From: Pomphorhynchus laevis
Lineage: Eukaryota; Acanthocephala; Palaeacanthocephala; Echinorhynchida; Pomphorhynchidae
Reading direction: 5' to 3'
Length of the DNA stretch: 64,000 bases
NCBI GenBank assembly: GCA_012934845.2
Contig: WNNJ02002059.1
Location: forward strand, 62,001-126,000
Numbering within the stretch: position 1 is the first letter of the stretch; each line of letters begins with the position of its first letter. Below, piece by piece: positions 21,518 through 32,107 of the stretch. The notes under the pieces were generated by a model. It did not search any database, was not told the origin of the DNA, and worked only from the letters and a program-made list of their open reading frames with translations. The position numbers and the translations under genes were made by a program.

Positions 21518-21829
21518 ATAATTCTAGATATAACCGGTATTTCTATTCATGCCTATTTTCAAATGGAAGTGGCATGGCGTCAATTCCAGCATATTCTATT
21601 AGATTTGCTTATATGATTTTCGCCTCCTAAATCTACTGGATTGTACTCAAAACTTTCTCCTTGGTTTGATACGTTATGCATTAAAGAGAAGAAATTGTCA
21701 TATTTACGATTTGTAATGATACAAATTTCAAATCATTTAAATGTATAAGGAATCAGTTCACAGCCCTGAAACGTGCTAAGCAACGCCTAATTTGAGAAGC
21801 TTATTTTGCAAAAATGTAAACACAATATA

Positions 21830-23400
21830 CACTTTTTGACTACGTAAACTTTAAATACAGTAGTGGCTCAATTGATTCACTTGTGGATAGTAACGGTACT
21901 ATTCATATTAATGCAGAGGATATTGCAAATACATTTGCTCGTCACTTTCTTGTACCAACTCCCCTTATAATTTGAGTAGAATCTTTGTTTCTGATGACAG
22001 AAGCATCAATGTGTTGAATATGTTCTCAATTAACGATGTGTGGATTGAGCTTGTCCGTCTGAAATCTTCGAACCTTCCATGCCCGGATTCTCTACATGCA
22101 GTATACTTAAAAAAGCTGGCACCTGTAATTTGTTTTCATTTATATTCCATATTTGCAGCATTGATTTACACCGACTATATGCCTATCGTGTTGAATACCT
22201 TCATAGTACAACTCTTGTTTAAAAAAGGTAGTCGCTTCTGTGTTGATAACTACCGACCAGTTAGTATGACTTGCTTATGCTGTAGGGTTTTGGAGATACT
22301 ACTTTGTCGCAGCATTGCTAACTTTCTTGAATCTGGCCATTGTTATGTAATAATCAACATGGTTTCAGAAAAAACGATATTTGCTCACCAATCATCTGAG
22401 TGCTCAGAAGTATTGGGCTTACTGGGTTGATAAGGGTATTGACTTCGATGTCATATTTTTCGATTTTTCGAAAGCATTTGATCGGTTAGATCATGATCTA
22501 CTAGTTATGAAAGTTAAAGCAATGGATTTGAACCCTATTTTAATTTGTTGGATACATAATGTTATATCTAATCGTACCTACAAGGTCGGTATAAATGGAA
22601 CATATTCTCTAGAGTGTGAGATCCAAGCGGGCTTACCTTAGGGTTCAGTATTGGGACCGATGCTATTCTGCATTTACATTAACGAACTGCCGAGCTTATT
22701 GTCATTGTACTCTCTGTTAAATGCTATGGTTTGAAAGTTTGGAGGCTGATAAGTGTGAAAACAGATTTGAAGTGCTTACAAGACGATGTCGATAAAGTTG
22801 CCGGTTGGGCGCGTGCAAATTGTCTAGACATCAAACACTCAGAAATGCACACATCTACGTATTAAAGAATTAAACAATAATCTTCAGTTTAATTATCGTT
22901 TTGGGGATAAATATATTAAACTCGTGGAGCATTTTAAGGATCTTAAAGTTTGGGTTTCAAATACCCTTTCGACAAAACGTCATACTTAGTATGCCTGCTT
23001 CAAGGTGAATTGCATGGTGGGTCTTCTATCGAGGACATTTAACTCTCTCGATTCACACATGTTCGAATCATTGATTAACGCGTACACACAGTCATTTACT
23101 ATATACCTTGAGATTCTAAATAAGCAATATTTGAAGACTAGTCGAAATATGTGCTTGATTGGAAGATTTTGCATGTACCTAATCATGCTTTGTCCGGCAT
23201 TATTCGCTTTGGCTGCTATTTACTTGGGCATTCTTGTTTCAGTGTTGGCGGATTGTTCATACGAGGACACTACAGTTTAAGCACAGAAATGTGAAGTTGT
23301 GGAATTCACTAACCACGAGTACAGTTGAAGCTGAATCGCTGGATAAATTCAAGTATAACTTTATGAGCAGAATGGGTGTTTTTCTACTACAATACACAAA
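21830..23400 (+). pseudogene. CR1/Jockey-type LINE ORF2 relic
   Basis: Plus-strand reverse-transcriptase relic in several frames. Thumb-side start FDYVNFKYSSGSIDSL...INAEDIANTFARHF; then VWIELVRLKSSNLPCPDSLH (usually 'L..L...KSPGPDG'), VDNYRPVSMTCLCCRVLEIL (usually 'NYRPVSLT...K.LE'), then in a second frame DVIFFDFSKAFDRLDHDLL, ISNRTYKVGINGTYS, and AGLP-stop-GSVLGPMLF (usually GVPQGSVLGP, with the Gln codon now TAG). The segment that should hold YADD is deleted. LKCLQDDVDKVAGWARANCL and a C-terminal part follow. It has several stops and at least two frameshifts. It is a different family from the LINE at 24.4 kb. Confidence 0.8.
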
Positions 23401-23409
23401 TTGCTGATC

Positions 23410-24105
23410 TAATTTCATTTATTTTTTATATAAATTGTGATTCAACTATTGAGCTATGATTGCCTCTAATAAAAGTTATTAATTTTTTATTTTGGGAAAA
23501 GATATTTTATATTTTTCTTGAAGAGGAAAACTTTCCAAAACTCAAATGATGCACGATTCTGAAGAGGCAATGAATATAAAAATTGCAGCTTAAAAGTATG
23601 CCAGAGAGACTTAGATTTGAATAAAGTGATGATATTATTCTACCAGGAGTTGCTTTTGGTAAGTAGTAGGGTTGAGATGAGACTGGTGAAGAGAAAGATA
23701 GGAATCCCAGGGAGACGAAATGAGCGAGCGGATATCACATCTGATAGAGCCGTGATATACCCTCAAATCATATCTTAATTTCGCTATTAAGCGTTTAGAT
23801 ATTTCAGGATTTTCATGGTTCGTTTACTGACACATCTCATATGTTAGTTTAGGTTGCAGATTAATCCAATGTCGCCCCTGTAGTCCATTGCTTTCCGACA
23901 AGGCCCGATTAGAAGTTATCACCAGTTATGTCTGTATTGGGATAATGCTAATGTGGAATATATGATTAATCGTTTGATAATAGAGATAATAAACACTGTT
24001 AGGATTTGTTGTTATTTAGATTCTGGATAACACACGAACCCAGATCGTCTTCTGTCATCTTAAATTAGCAAATTTTAATTGAATCGGAAGTAGAATCGTT
24101 ATAAG
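23410..24105. other. No gene seen
   Basis: Spacer between the LINE relic and the LTR fossil. A purine-rich part near 23640-23720 has no recognisable frame. Confidence 0.4.
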
Positions 24106-24109
24106 ATTG

Positions 24110-24385
24110 AAATTCTACTAATTCACCGGCACAAAATCTCCATTCATTCGATTTATCAAGTCTATTCCAAATATAATGTCAATTTGAGGTAGCAGCGCAC
24201 ATGTTACAATCGATTTTAAACGTGCCCAGTGAACTCTGTTACAGTCCCATTGGTGTCTACTCTTGCATATTGATTCCATCACATTCGTTTCCCTGCCCAC
24301 TAAATGAACAATTTCGCGCTGCATGACCAAACTTTCCACAGCTACAACATTTAAGCGTTCTATGTCGATGCAATGCTACTTAAAA
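24110..24385 (-). mobile_element. LTR-retroelement fossil, gag zinc knuckle and protease part
   Basis: The minus strand shows a retroviral-type knuckle, CCSCGKFGHAARNC, and further on LLPQIDIIFGIDLINRMNGD, the C-terminal part of a retropepsin ('..ILG.D.L'). This is the gag/protease junction of an LTR element, probably Ty3/gypsy-like. Together with 28270-28650 it is one element split by LINE copy 2. It is broken and clearly older than that LINE. No LTRs were identified. Confidence 0.55.
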
Positions 24386-24408
24386 TTTAAAAAAAAGCTC
24401 AAGCTAAT

Positions 24409-25605
24409 ATGAAACGGAACTCAGGTATTTCCAATGTAACATCGAATTTTCAAGCCAAAGAAAACAAGGTTAGTCCTATTTCGTCTAATTTTTTAATCTC
24501 AAGCACGGATGGAGAACTCCCTCCTGTGCCTAAAGTGGTGAATCTGGTAATAATCAGACTTCTTCAACCATTTGAAAGGAAGAATCTTTTCAATATTTTT
24601 CTGAGAGAGTTTACAAGCTCTTATAAGAAGAGAATTCTATTTAATTCGATAAAATATTTAGATTCCGAAATCCGGGTTTCTTTCAGCTCTCCAGATCTGG
24701 CAGCATCGTACCTAGAATTTTTCGAAACACACCTAAAAGAATTTGGGTCAACTACTTACAGGCCTATTCAGGCGACTCTGAAAATTAATAATTTTCCGCC
24801 CTTCGCAACGGAGGAAGATATCATTGCTCTCACATCTGAGTTCAAAATTCATAATATTCGCCCAATCCTGGGCAAGAAAGGCCAGGCTATACCAATAGCA
24901 TTCTGTTCTACCGCAGTCGATCAGGCGGAATGTCTGGCTAAAAGCAAATGTAACCCCTTTCTGGGGTACAATCTTTCTTTCAATATCGTAGATGCTGATG
25001 ACTTAACATACCCCCATTGCAATGGGTGCCACCTCTGGGGGCACTGGTCCTCGAACTGTACTAGGCCCCATACGTGTGGGGTTTGCAGCTCTTCCGAAGT
25101 CCATGAGGGGAAATGTTCTCTCCCCCCTCTGTGTTCCAATTGTGGTGGTCAGCACCCGGCCTGGTCTAGAAGATGTCCTATCTTCAAAGAATACAAATTA
25201 AGGCATTGTGGGGCACCGGTCAAACCGGCCCACTTTGCCGCTGCCAGCTTATCCAATTCAAACGGTTATGGTATGTCGGACACCGACATTTTCAAAATTG
25301 TTGACGCAAGACTACAGATATATAAAGACGAGATTCGAGCCTTAACGAACCATCTGATAGCGAAATTCGAGGAGTCCCGTTCTCCTCCATCGACGATTCT
25401 TACCTCTTCAAAGAGAGCCCCCCGTTCTAAGAAGAGATCATCTTCTAAACAAAAGTTGGCTTCCTTGAAGTTGGCAAAGAAAGATGATATATGCTGGGAG
25501 TTGTTGGCCTCAAAGGGAGATGAAGATAATGCCGGTGGGCAAGTGTCTTCTCCTGGTAGGGCTGGGAGTGAGAAGGGCAACTTTCTCTCTCCTAGTTTCT
25601 GCTAG
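24409..25605 (+). CDS. LINE copy 2 ORF1: gag-like zinc-knuckle protein
   Basis: 398 residues. RRM-like middle part from 'DGELPPVPK' (about residue 35) to about 190, then three zinc knuckles at about 199-255: CNGCHLWGHWSSNC (C-x2-C-x4-H-x4-C), CGVCSSSEVHEGKC, and CSNCGGQHPAWSRRC. A Ser/Lys/Arg-rich tail (SKRAPRSKKRSSSKQK) is suited to RNA binding. All knuckle ligands are present, unlike copy 1. The protein matches copy 1 ORF1 only moderately, with many unmatched stretches outside the knuckles and the 'KKRILFN' block. Confidence 0.88.
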   Translation: MKRNSGISNVTSNFQAKENKVSPISSNFLISSTDGELPPVPKVVNLVIIRLLQPFERKNLFNIFLREFTSSYKKRILFNSIKYLDSEIRVSFSSPDLAASYLEFFETHLKEFGSTTYRPIQATLKINNFPPFATEEDIIALTSEFKIHNIRPILGKKGQAIPIAFCSTAVDQAECLAKSKCNPFLGYNLSFNIVDADDLTYPHCNGCHLWGHWSSNCTRPHTCGVCSSSEVHEGKCSLPPLCSNCGGQHPAWSRRCPIFKEYKLRHCGAPVKPAHFAAASLSNSNGYGMSDTDIFKIVDARLQIYKDEIRALTNHLIAKFEESRSPPSTILTSSKRAPRSKKRSSSKQKLASLKLAKKDDICWELLASKGDEDNAGGQVSSPGRAGSEKGNFLSPSFC

Positions 25606-25639
25606 GAGGTAGGCATCCCACTCCAGCTGTCGTAACACA

Positions 25640-28102
25640 ATGCAAAGTAGTCAAGAGCCTTTTTCACTGAATATACTTCAGTGGAATTCGGGAGGTGCTT
25701 CTGCCCTTAGCCTTCTATCTGGTAGAGATGCGGATGTTATAGTCCTTCAGGAGACGCGGTCTATCCGTATCCCCCAGGACATTACTCGATTTATCCCCAA
25801 GCATATTTACACCCACTTCACTCCGTACATAACCCCTCCTCACGCCTCTTCATCTCAAGGTCTTTTAACCCTAGTTAAATGCTCCTTAAGATCATCCCTT
25901 CTTTTAAACTATTCTTGTCCAGCCCTGTCTTGTTTAGCTGTTTCACTTTGTAAGAATGGTAAACGTATCAGCATAGCCAATATCTATATTAGGCCAGGGG
26001 AAATTCACAAGAACCGTGATCTCCTGGACCGTATCTTGGGTAGTGGCTATGACATGTTACTCGGTGACTTCAACGACAGAACTGGTCGTTGGATTAATGC
26101 AGCACAACGCAGAGCCAGGAACGATTACCTTATTCACAAACCACCGTCCCCAACTTTTCATTGCTCAACAACTAATTCTCTCCTCGACATATTACTGCTT
26201 CATAAGATGTGGTTGTTGAAACCCATCTGTACTGAGCAGTCGCGCCAAAAACAGACCATCTCTCATGACCTAATTCGTTGGCGGATAGAGGAAGATACGT
26301 TGCTTAGAAGGAGGTTTCACTTTGATCCCATCAGAGTGGCTTTCTTTCAGGCGGCTATCCAACTCTTCCCCAGAATTGGTAATGAGAATTTGACCGAATT
26401 TAATTCCTTCCTCTCCTCGCAAGCTACCGCGTTTCTTTCGACTACCTATAAAGGTCATATTTACAATCCCACTCCAACAAAACTCAAGGTTTTGGCTAAA
26501 ATGCTACGTCTTCCCAATGTCTCTGTTTCCGCCAGGCAGGCCATCTCGAATGAATACTGGAGCACTAGATATAGGTTCCAGCTGAGCAGGGATAAGGCGA
26601 ACATCGCTCACCTTAACCCTTCTCAGTCTTCCTTCTGGAAGATATTCAAGAAGGAGAAGTTTGTCTGTTGGAAGGATAGAGCTTTGGGTTGGATTGGTAG
26701 TATAGGCCTTGATAATGTTTTGAAGGAGTCACTATCCCTACATAATTATGGAGCCACTCAATCTCCCCAACCAATCCCGCCTTGGGGTGACTTCAGGAGC
26801 AGGGACTTATCTGTTACAGATATCCTTAACTCCTGGGGGCCACTTCCGGGCACCTCTAAATCCGTCGCTCCACTATCTTCTCGAGTCTGTCAGCTTTTGA
26901 CAGCCGATCAAAGAAGAGAAGTGGCCGTCACAATGCTTTTAGCCTCACCATCCGATGTAGCCGGCATCAATATTAGTCGTAGAATTTTCTTACCAAAGCA
27001 TAGTCCGGTTTCATGTCCCAAAGATCTGCGTCCCATTTCGATTCAAAACTCCCTCATCTCCATCTACGAAAAAGCGCTTGCGCGTAGAATCCGCGACCAT
27101 TTAAGTAGGCGTAATTTGATCCCACCGAGTTTTCACGGGTTTGTCAAGGGACGCTCGGTTCATTCAGCAATAGGTGAAGTGCATCAGTTTTGTAGGGATA
27201 ATAGCCATCAACTAGCTGTGGCTGTTTTCCTTGACTTTTCTGCTGCATTTGACCGCATTTCCATTCCCTTTGTTATCTCCTCTCTCAGGTCCCTCGGGTT
27301 GCCTGCGAGAATTGTTAACAGGGTGGAGATATTACTGTTTACCAAGAGGTTCTACTATGAAGACGACCCTGATGCGTGTCAGTTCTACCCTATTACAGGT
27401 GTGCCCCAAGGATCCCCACTTTCTCCTATCTTATTTCTTGCTGCCTCCATTGTACTATTCAAGAATTTTAAACGTGATCAACATCTAGTGGTATACGCTG
27501 ATAATACCACGGCCCTGTTCTCTGGACGCAGGTGCAAAGATGTCGCTTCGGACATCAGCCGTTTCTTTTTAAGATTAACAGACCAGCTGACCCTATCCAA
27601 TCTTATTTTAAATTCATCCAAATCGCAGGTAGTTGTCTTTCATGGCACCCCTGCGACAAAGAAAAAATTAAAGAGACTAGCACTCTCAGCTCTATCTTCT
27701 ATATTGACTAATCAACCACTCCCTACCTTCACAAGTCGAGTAAAATACCTGGGGTTCACTGTTACGGTGAACTGGTCGGCGAAAGCTGACCTGGATAGAC
27801 TTAAACGTATCCTGAAGAAAGCTAGGTGGGCCCTGAAACGGGCTCAGCATCTGTCGTTGAATGGGAAAACCCAAGTGCGCCTCTGGGGTACTTGGGCTAT
27901 CTCGGGATTAGTCTTCTTTTCGAGAGGACGTCCTCCAGAGCAAAGACTAAGGTTTCTCAAGCTCCTCATCTCGCGATTACCGCGCATAGTCCGCCTAGAT
28001 TGGATTCTTCGGGGGGGGGTGATAGACCCCGGGTGGTTCAGTCGAAGAGCGGCGTGTTGGATGTGCTGGAGGGCTCAGATCCCGCTGGACCTGAGGCCGT
28101 GA
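25640..28102 (+). CDS. LINE copy 2 ORF2: endonuclease/reverse transcriptase, YADD changed to YADN
   Basis: 820 residues, open throughout. APE endonuclease at about 9-215 (LNILQWNSGG; VIVLQETR, the metal-binding Glu; LGDFNDR; LLDILLLHKMW; SHDLIRW). Reverse transcriptase at about 440-720 (LRPISIQNSLISIYEKAL; VFLDFSAAFDR with the first Asp; GVPQGSPLSP). The motif C box is YADN at residues 619-622: codon 27503-27505 is AAT where copy 1 has GAT. The second Asp of YADD is needed to bind catalytic metal, so this RT should be inactive. There is no RNase H and no clear C-terminal zinc knuckle. Length suits Jockey-type ORF2. It is nearly identical to copy 1 along its length, up to the stop codon. Confidence 0.88.
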   Translation: MQSSQEPFSLNILQWNSGGASALSLLSGRDADVIVLQETRSIRIPQDITRFIPKHIYTHFTPYITPPHASSSQGLLTLVKCSLRSSLLLNYSCPALSCLAVSLCKNGKRISIANIYIRPGEIHKNRDLLDRILGSGYDMLLGDFNDRTGRWINAAQRRARNDYLIHKPPSPTFHCSTTNSLLDILLLHKMWLLKPICTEQSRQKQTISHDLIRWRIEEDTLLRRRFHFDPIRVAFFQAAIQLFPRIGNENLTEFNSFLSSQATAFLSTTYKGHIYNPTPTKLKVLAKMLRLPNVSVSARQAISNEYWSTRYRFQLSRDKANIAHLNPSQSSFWKIFKKEKFVCWKDRALGWIGSIGLDNVLKESLSLHNYGATQSPQPIPPWGDFRSRDLSVTDILNSWGPLPGTSKSVAPLSSRVCQLLTADQRREVAVTMLLASPSDVAGINISRRIFLPKHSPVSCPKDLRPISIQNSLISIYEKALARRIRDHLSRRNLIPPSFHGFVKGRSVHSAIGEVHQFCRDNSHQLAVAVFLDFSAAFDRISIPFVISSLRSLGLPARIVNRVEILLFTKRFYYEDDPDACQFYPITGVPQGSPLSPILFLAASIVLFKNFKRDQHLVVYADNTTALFSGRRCKDVASDISRFFLRLTDQLTLSNLILNSSKSQVVVFHGTPATKKKLKRLALSALSSILTNQPLPTFTSRVKYLGFTVTVNWSAKADLDRLKRILKKARWALKRAQHLSLNGKTQVRLWGTWAISGLVFFSRGRPPEQRLRFLKLLISRLPRIVRLDWILRGGVIDPGWFSRRAACWMCWRAQIPLDLRP

Positions 28103-28269
28103 CATCATTATGAAGACTAAATGCTATTATGAGTTGTCTTATTTGAACTGCATTTGTTTTTTTCTAATGTCTCTTTTCGTTATTTTTTAGTGGTTGTTAG
28201 TTATTTAAGAAATTCCTTATTATTATTACTTAAAATTTTCGGGTATCGTTATGTTTCAATGAATATGTA

Positions 28270-28650
28270 GTTTGATTTTCGAAGCAGCATTTGCAGTAAT
28301 TAACTTTGCTCAGATCAGTGAGAAAAACATCAAATGCCTCACCAGACCATCGTTTGGATACAAACTGATCATAAGTAGTAAATGGATCTATTCCGAAACT
28401 GATCGCTGTTTAGATTTCACTTGCGTTGCATATTTATTCGACTCATTAGGCATGCATATAAACTGCAAAAGCACTTCCTTGAAGCAACATCGGTAAAATA
28501 GACACCTTATCACCATTCAATCTCTGCAGCTCAATGATCAGTTCGAATTTTTCGATCCATTCTTCCAAGGGTATACAATTATCGGAGATTGACACGACTT
28601 CGGTTAATCGTATTCTGCTCATCTGGTTACCGTTCTACTTACTATTGCCC
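28270..28650 (-). mobile_element. LTR-retroelement fossil, gag N-terminal part
   Basis: The minus strand reads MSRIRLTEVVSISDNCIPLE, then EWIEKFELIIELQRLNGD and ILPMLLQGSAFAVYM, the start and matrix/capsid part of an LTR-element gag. The same element continues at 24110-24385, on the far side of LINE copy 2. Broken, several breaks, older than the LINE. Confidence 0.55.
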
Positions 28651-28739
28651 AGTTAGCTTGTTATAAAAATAAACTTGCAAAGCTAAATATTGATTCATTT
28701 TTCGATCTCCATTTTATCGCCTTATTTACCCTAGAATCT

Positions 28740-28807
28740 AGTGGTGGTCCATATATCGACTCATCTAGATTCTAGATGAGTCACTATGTGACTGTATGGA
28801 CCACCTC
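28740..28807. repeat. Fold-back, nested hairpin
   Basis: Outer arms GGTGGTCCATAT / TATGGACCACC enclose a perfect 12-bp inner inverted repeat, GACTCATCTAGA and its complement, with a single extra base between. CTAGAATCTAG lies at its left edge. Possibly a small MITE. Confidence 0.75.
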
Positions 28808-28809
28808 GC

Positions 28810-29270
28810 AAAGCTCATCCGACAATACTTTTTAAAGAAGTAAATCATTGCTTTAATTTTATAAAATGATCTCTTGGATCCATTTAAATGTTAAACTTGT
28901 AATGTTATTCTGGTTTGTTTTATTAAATTAAAAATATCGCAATGCGAAAGTGTAAAGTGATATTTCGACTCCTTAGCTATTCAGTTAGTTGAGAAAATAT
29001 CAAAATCAATACAAAAATAGACCGAATATCCTTGTAGATATTTCATAAAATATTGATAAATAAAATTTATATATAATTAATTTTTTATTTGTTAATCTGT
29101 TGCATATATTTAAATATGTGGTAGGACCTCCATTTCGCAGTAAATTAAAAAATGTTCCGAATTTACGATAAAAATGACATACAATGTTACAAATGAAAGA
29201 ATACAAAATTTCAATGTTAAAAGACTAAGGATTGAATAAAACCTTTGTCTTATTGATTTTAGGTTTGATT
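28810..29270. other. No gene seen
   Basis: AT-rich flank of the PLE. The minus-strand frame at 29006-29206 has no recognisable content. Confidence 0.4.
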
Positions 29271-29272
29271 TC

Positions 29273-31262
29273 TTATATTAACAATGCCTCCATTATTTGA
29301 AGTTTCGTACAACTGGTATTTCGTAAAAGTATTTTTGTGCTATCAATCAGGTGAGCCACATTTGGTAGATAATCATGTTTTTTCATCATATACTTTTTAA
29401 TGACTCCATTATATGTATGCTGTTTTGAACGATTTTCAATCGTATGTGTCGTATAGCCGATGTATCTTGTAGTGTCGGTGTTCCATTTAAGTACTTCGTT
29501 GCACATAAATTGGTACACGACACCCGACGTCTTAGTTTTGTCTTCTAATGTTTTGTAAGCGAAACGAGCTTGTAGCTCATTTGCTTCTGTTTGTTATAAT
29601 AATGGTACATTCTTGATTAGTAAATTGCCGAGTTTTTTATTTCTGTAGAAAATTATCATTTCAATATCGCTCTGGTGGTAATTGTCCGTCATTTAATTTT
29701 TGGAATAAATCTTTACAGCGCCCTTATCAGTTTGCAGGCAGCCAGGTTTTGGTCTATCAACAAAAGTACGAAAGAAGTTGTATGTTACCTTGTCTATAAA
29801 TCTTAAATCATAGCCGTTATTAACAAGGCGTTGCTTTATTTCCTTTATGTAACGTTGTAGAATTTGCCTTGTTGAGCTAATCGTATGTGCTCTGTAGGAG
29901 GATTTTAATTACTCATTCTTTGTATTGTCGCGGACACATGCTGAAATAATTAATACATTCTTCTGTGTTGTCCGGTTTAGAGTAGGGTTGGAGATGGAGT
30001 GAGTTGTTAGTTTTTGATATGTGTACGTCGGCTATGTAAAAATTCGCAAATATTGGTCCTAAAACACATCCGATCGACACCCCATCTACTTGTTTATATA
30101 ATACATTGTCGGGGACATAAGGGTATTCCGGATGTGCAAATCTTCATTAAGTTCGTTAGGTTATCTTCCTTAATGTTTGGTGGTACGAGTTCAGGGTTAT
30201 CGTTATAATATACATATTTAATTATAATTTCGATTGTCTTTTCTAGTGGTACATTAGTGAAGAGATCTTTCACATCCATAGAATATATTACAGGCATTTC
30301 CTCAATTAAGAACGTCTACGAACTCTTATGTAGAACTTACCGAATACTATTTAGGCAAATACTTGGATATTGTTTGCCAAGATCTTGGAAATTTCGTAGG
30401 TCGGGATTTGTATGGTTTATAGTATTGGCCGCAGGGGCGGGTTGTCCAAAGATTTGTGTGTTATCGCTGTGCCATATATGTAACCTGGTCTCTTCTGACT
30501 CACCATTTTGCATAGCCCCAGTTTATTAATACCATCGTCTTGATTAATTTGATAAATAATTTTGTTCAATTGTTTAACATTTTCTCTAATTATAACGTCT
30601 GATTTTCTTAGCATTCTCACAAATTTTTTGTCCTTTGAAAAAATTTCTTTAATTTTCTTATGGTATTGTTTTTTTTGCATTATAACAATATTGTTACTTT
30701 TATCGGACTTGAGAATATGTATATACTGATTAGCCATGAACACTTTTAGTGATTTATGTTGCTTTTTTGTGATAATATCTGGCGTCGTTCTTTTTGGTAA
30801 GTACAAACCAAACCTTTTATGCTCACATCGAAGTTTTTCAGCATCTTTGATTATGAAAAACTTTGATTTTGTGTCGCTTCAAAGATGGCAGATCTTGTTG
30901 ATGCTGTTGTCTCGAATCATTCCGACGAAACCGCATGGTGGAACATGATATGTTTCCCAAAAGTCGCTCTTATCCCCCGAAAGGATACTGATTCAGCTGA
31001 AGTTCGCTCACTCACTTCACTTATCAAGGAAGCCAGTAACAGCTACGATGGATCATGTCAGTAATTTGGCGATACATCTCTTCAACAGCCGCCTTTTGTT
31101 TGTAAATATCATATTTCGTTCTAATATGACAGTTCAATCCGAGCGATAAGATCTTTCTTATTTCGTCAGGAACCTCAATGTATGTGAGGTTAATAATGTT
31201 TTATTTAAACTCTTTCATATATACTTCACGGCCATAGAATTTTTTAAGTTTCTTCAGATGCA
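29273..31262 (-). mobile_element. Penelope-like element, nearly complete coding region, broken
   Basis: On the minus strand, in order: N-terminal part KKLKKFYGREVYMKEF...YIEVPDEIRKILSLGLN (31.15-31.26 kb); KRTTPDIITKKQHKSL and ILKSDKSNNIVIM (30.65-30.80, the conserved 'K.DKG..VV' region); YGTAITHKSLDNPPLRPIL (30.42-30.48); IYSMDVKDLFTNVPLEKTIE (30.2-30.3, RT motif A with Asp); YKQVDGVSIGCVLGPIFANF (30.0-30.1, motif B); then at 29273-29518 the GIY-YIG endonuclease, QFMCNEVLKWN...RYIGYTTHTIENRSKQH. Several breaks separate these parts, so it is not functional. The order RT then GIY-YIG is diagnostic for endonuclease-bearing PLEs. Confidence 0.8.
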
Positions 31263-31264
31263 TA

Positions 31265-31740
31265 TATATTAATATATATGTTCAATTTTCATATAAATTA
31301 ATATGTTGTAATTTAGACAAATATAACCTTTTAGTTTTATATACAATGGTATATATACAATAAATTCTACATTATGTAATTACAGAAAAAGTTATATATT
31401 CATGTGAAGCAACATTATCAAAATCGATTCGATGACCAGCAACATGAATCCGGGAAATACTTTCGCACAGCCTAAAATAATACACACATTTACAACATAA
31501 AACTAAAAGAAAACGTTAACGTGATTTGGAGAATTTGAAAAGGAATTAAATTTTAAAAATAATTTAAAAAAGAAATGTTTTTAATTTATAGTATAAAATT
31601 AGTTAGCTGATCTGATTAATTCAACATAAAGTTAACTCAATCTACACACTGTTTCAACTGTTTGATATAGTATATCTAATAATTTTTACATAATGTTGAA
31701 TAGCTCTAGGCATCGCGTGAAAAGTTTTAAGTTTTGTTCT
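31265..31740. other. No gene seen
   Basis: AT-rich sequence beyond the PLE N-terminus. No pLTR-type repeat or ribozyme was recognised here. Confidence 0.35.
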
Positions 31741-31744
31741 CTCC

Positions 31745-31885
31745 ACCTTTACCTGTCACTATCACGGGATTGCTTTCTTGATAGTTCAGTTTGAAGCACT
31801 CAACTAAGAATGTGTTCCACAGGTATCCTCGTAACGTGCCCTAACCACTTTAACTGATATTATTTAATATTAAGACGCGACGGAT
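31745..31885 (-). pseudogene. LINE ORF2 C-terminal relic (RTE/CR1-like)
   Basis: The minus strand reads YQLKWLGHVTRIPVEHILS, then LQTELSRKQSRDSD, like the 'RWAGHVARMP...RLPK.LL.GEL..GKR' segment at the end of many LINE ORF2s. It is interrupted by stops and short. Confidence 0.45.
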
Positions 31886-32107
31886 GCACTCCCAATTTTT
31901 CGAATTTCGTCAAACTTCTAAAAGTATCTTTAAGGCTTAATCCGGACAGATTACAACAGAAAATCATTTTATCGCCTGTATCCAAGAGATTGTTGTTTTG
32001 GTCATTGCCTAAAACTCCGATATAATATTATAAATTATATATTATTATTTTTCATGAATTTATCAAGAGAGAAAGTAAGACCATTCCGCGTGAATTATGT
32101 TAGTCAT

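Larger units (their letters stand above)
24388..28255 (+). mobile_element. Non-LTR retrotransposon (LINE), copy 2, both frames open
   Basis: Same organisation as copy 1: ORF1, 34-bp spacer, ORF2 in another frame, short 3' part. There is an A-rich stretch just before ORF1 and a TTATTATTATTACTT-type end, with no poly(A). It lies inside an opposite-strand LTR-retroelement gag (24110-24385 and 28270-28650). Both frames are uninterrupted, which points to recent insertion, but the RT active site is altered (see ORF2). A run of nine Gs at about 28009-28017 changes the ORF2 tail relative to copy 1. Confidence 0.85.

Noticed and set aside
28009-28017. G-run near the end of LINE copy 2 ORF2 as a programmed frameshift site
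   Set aside because: The frame stays open through it to the same stop as in copy 1, so no frameshift is required.
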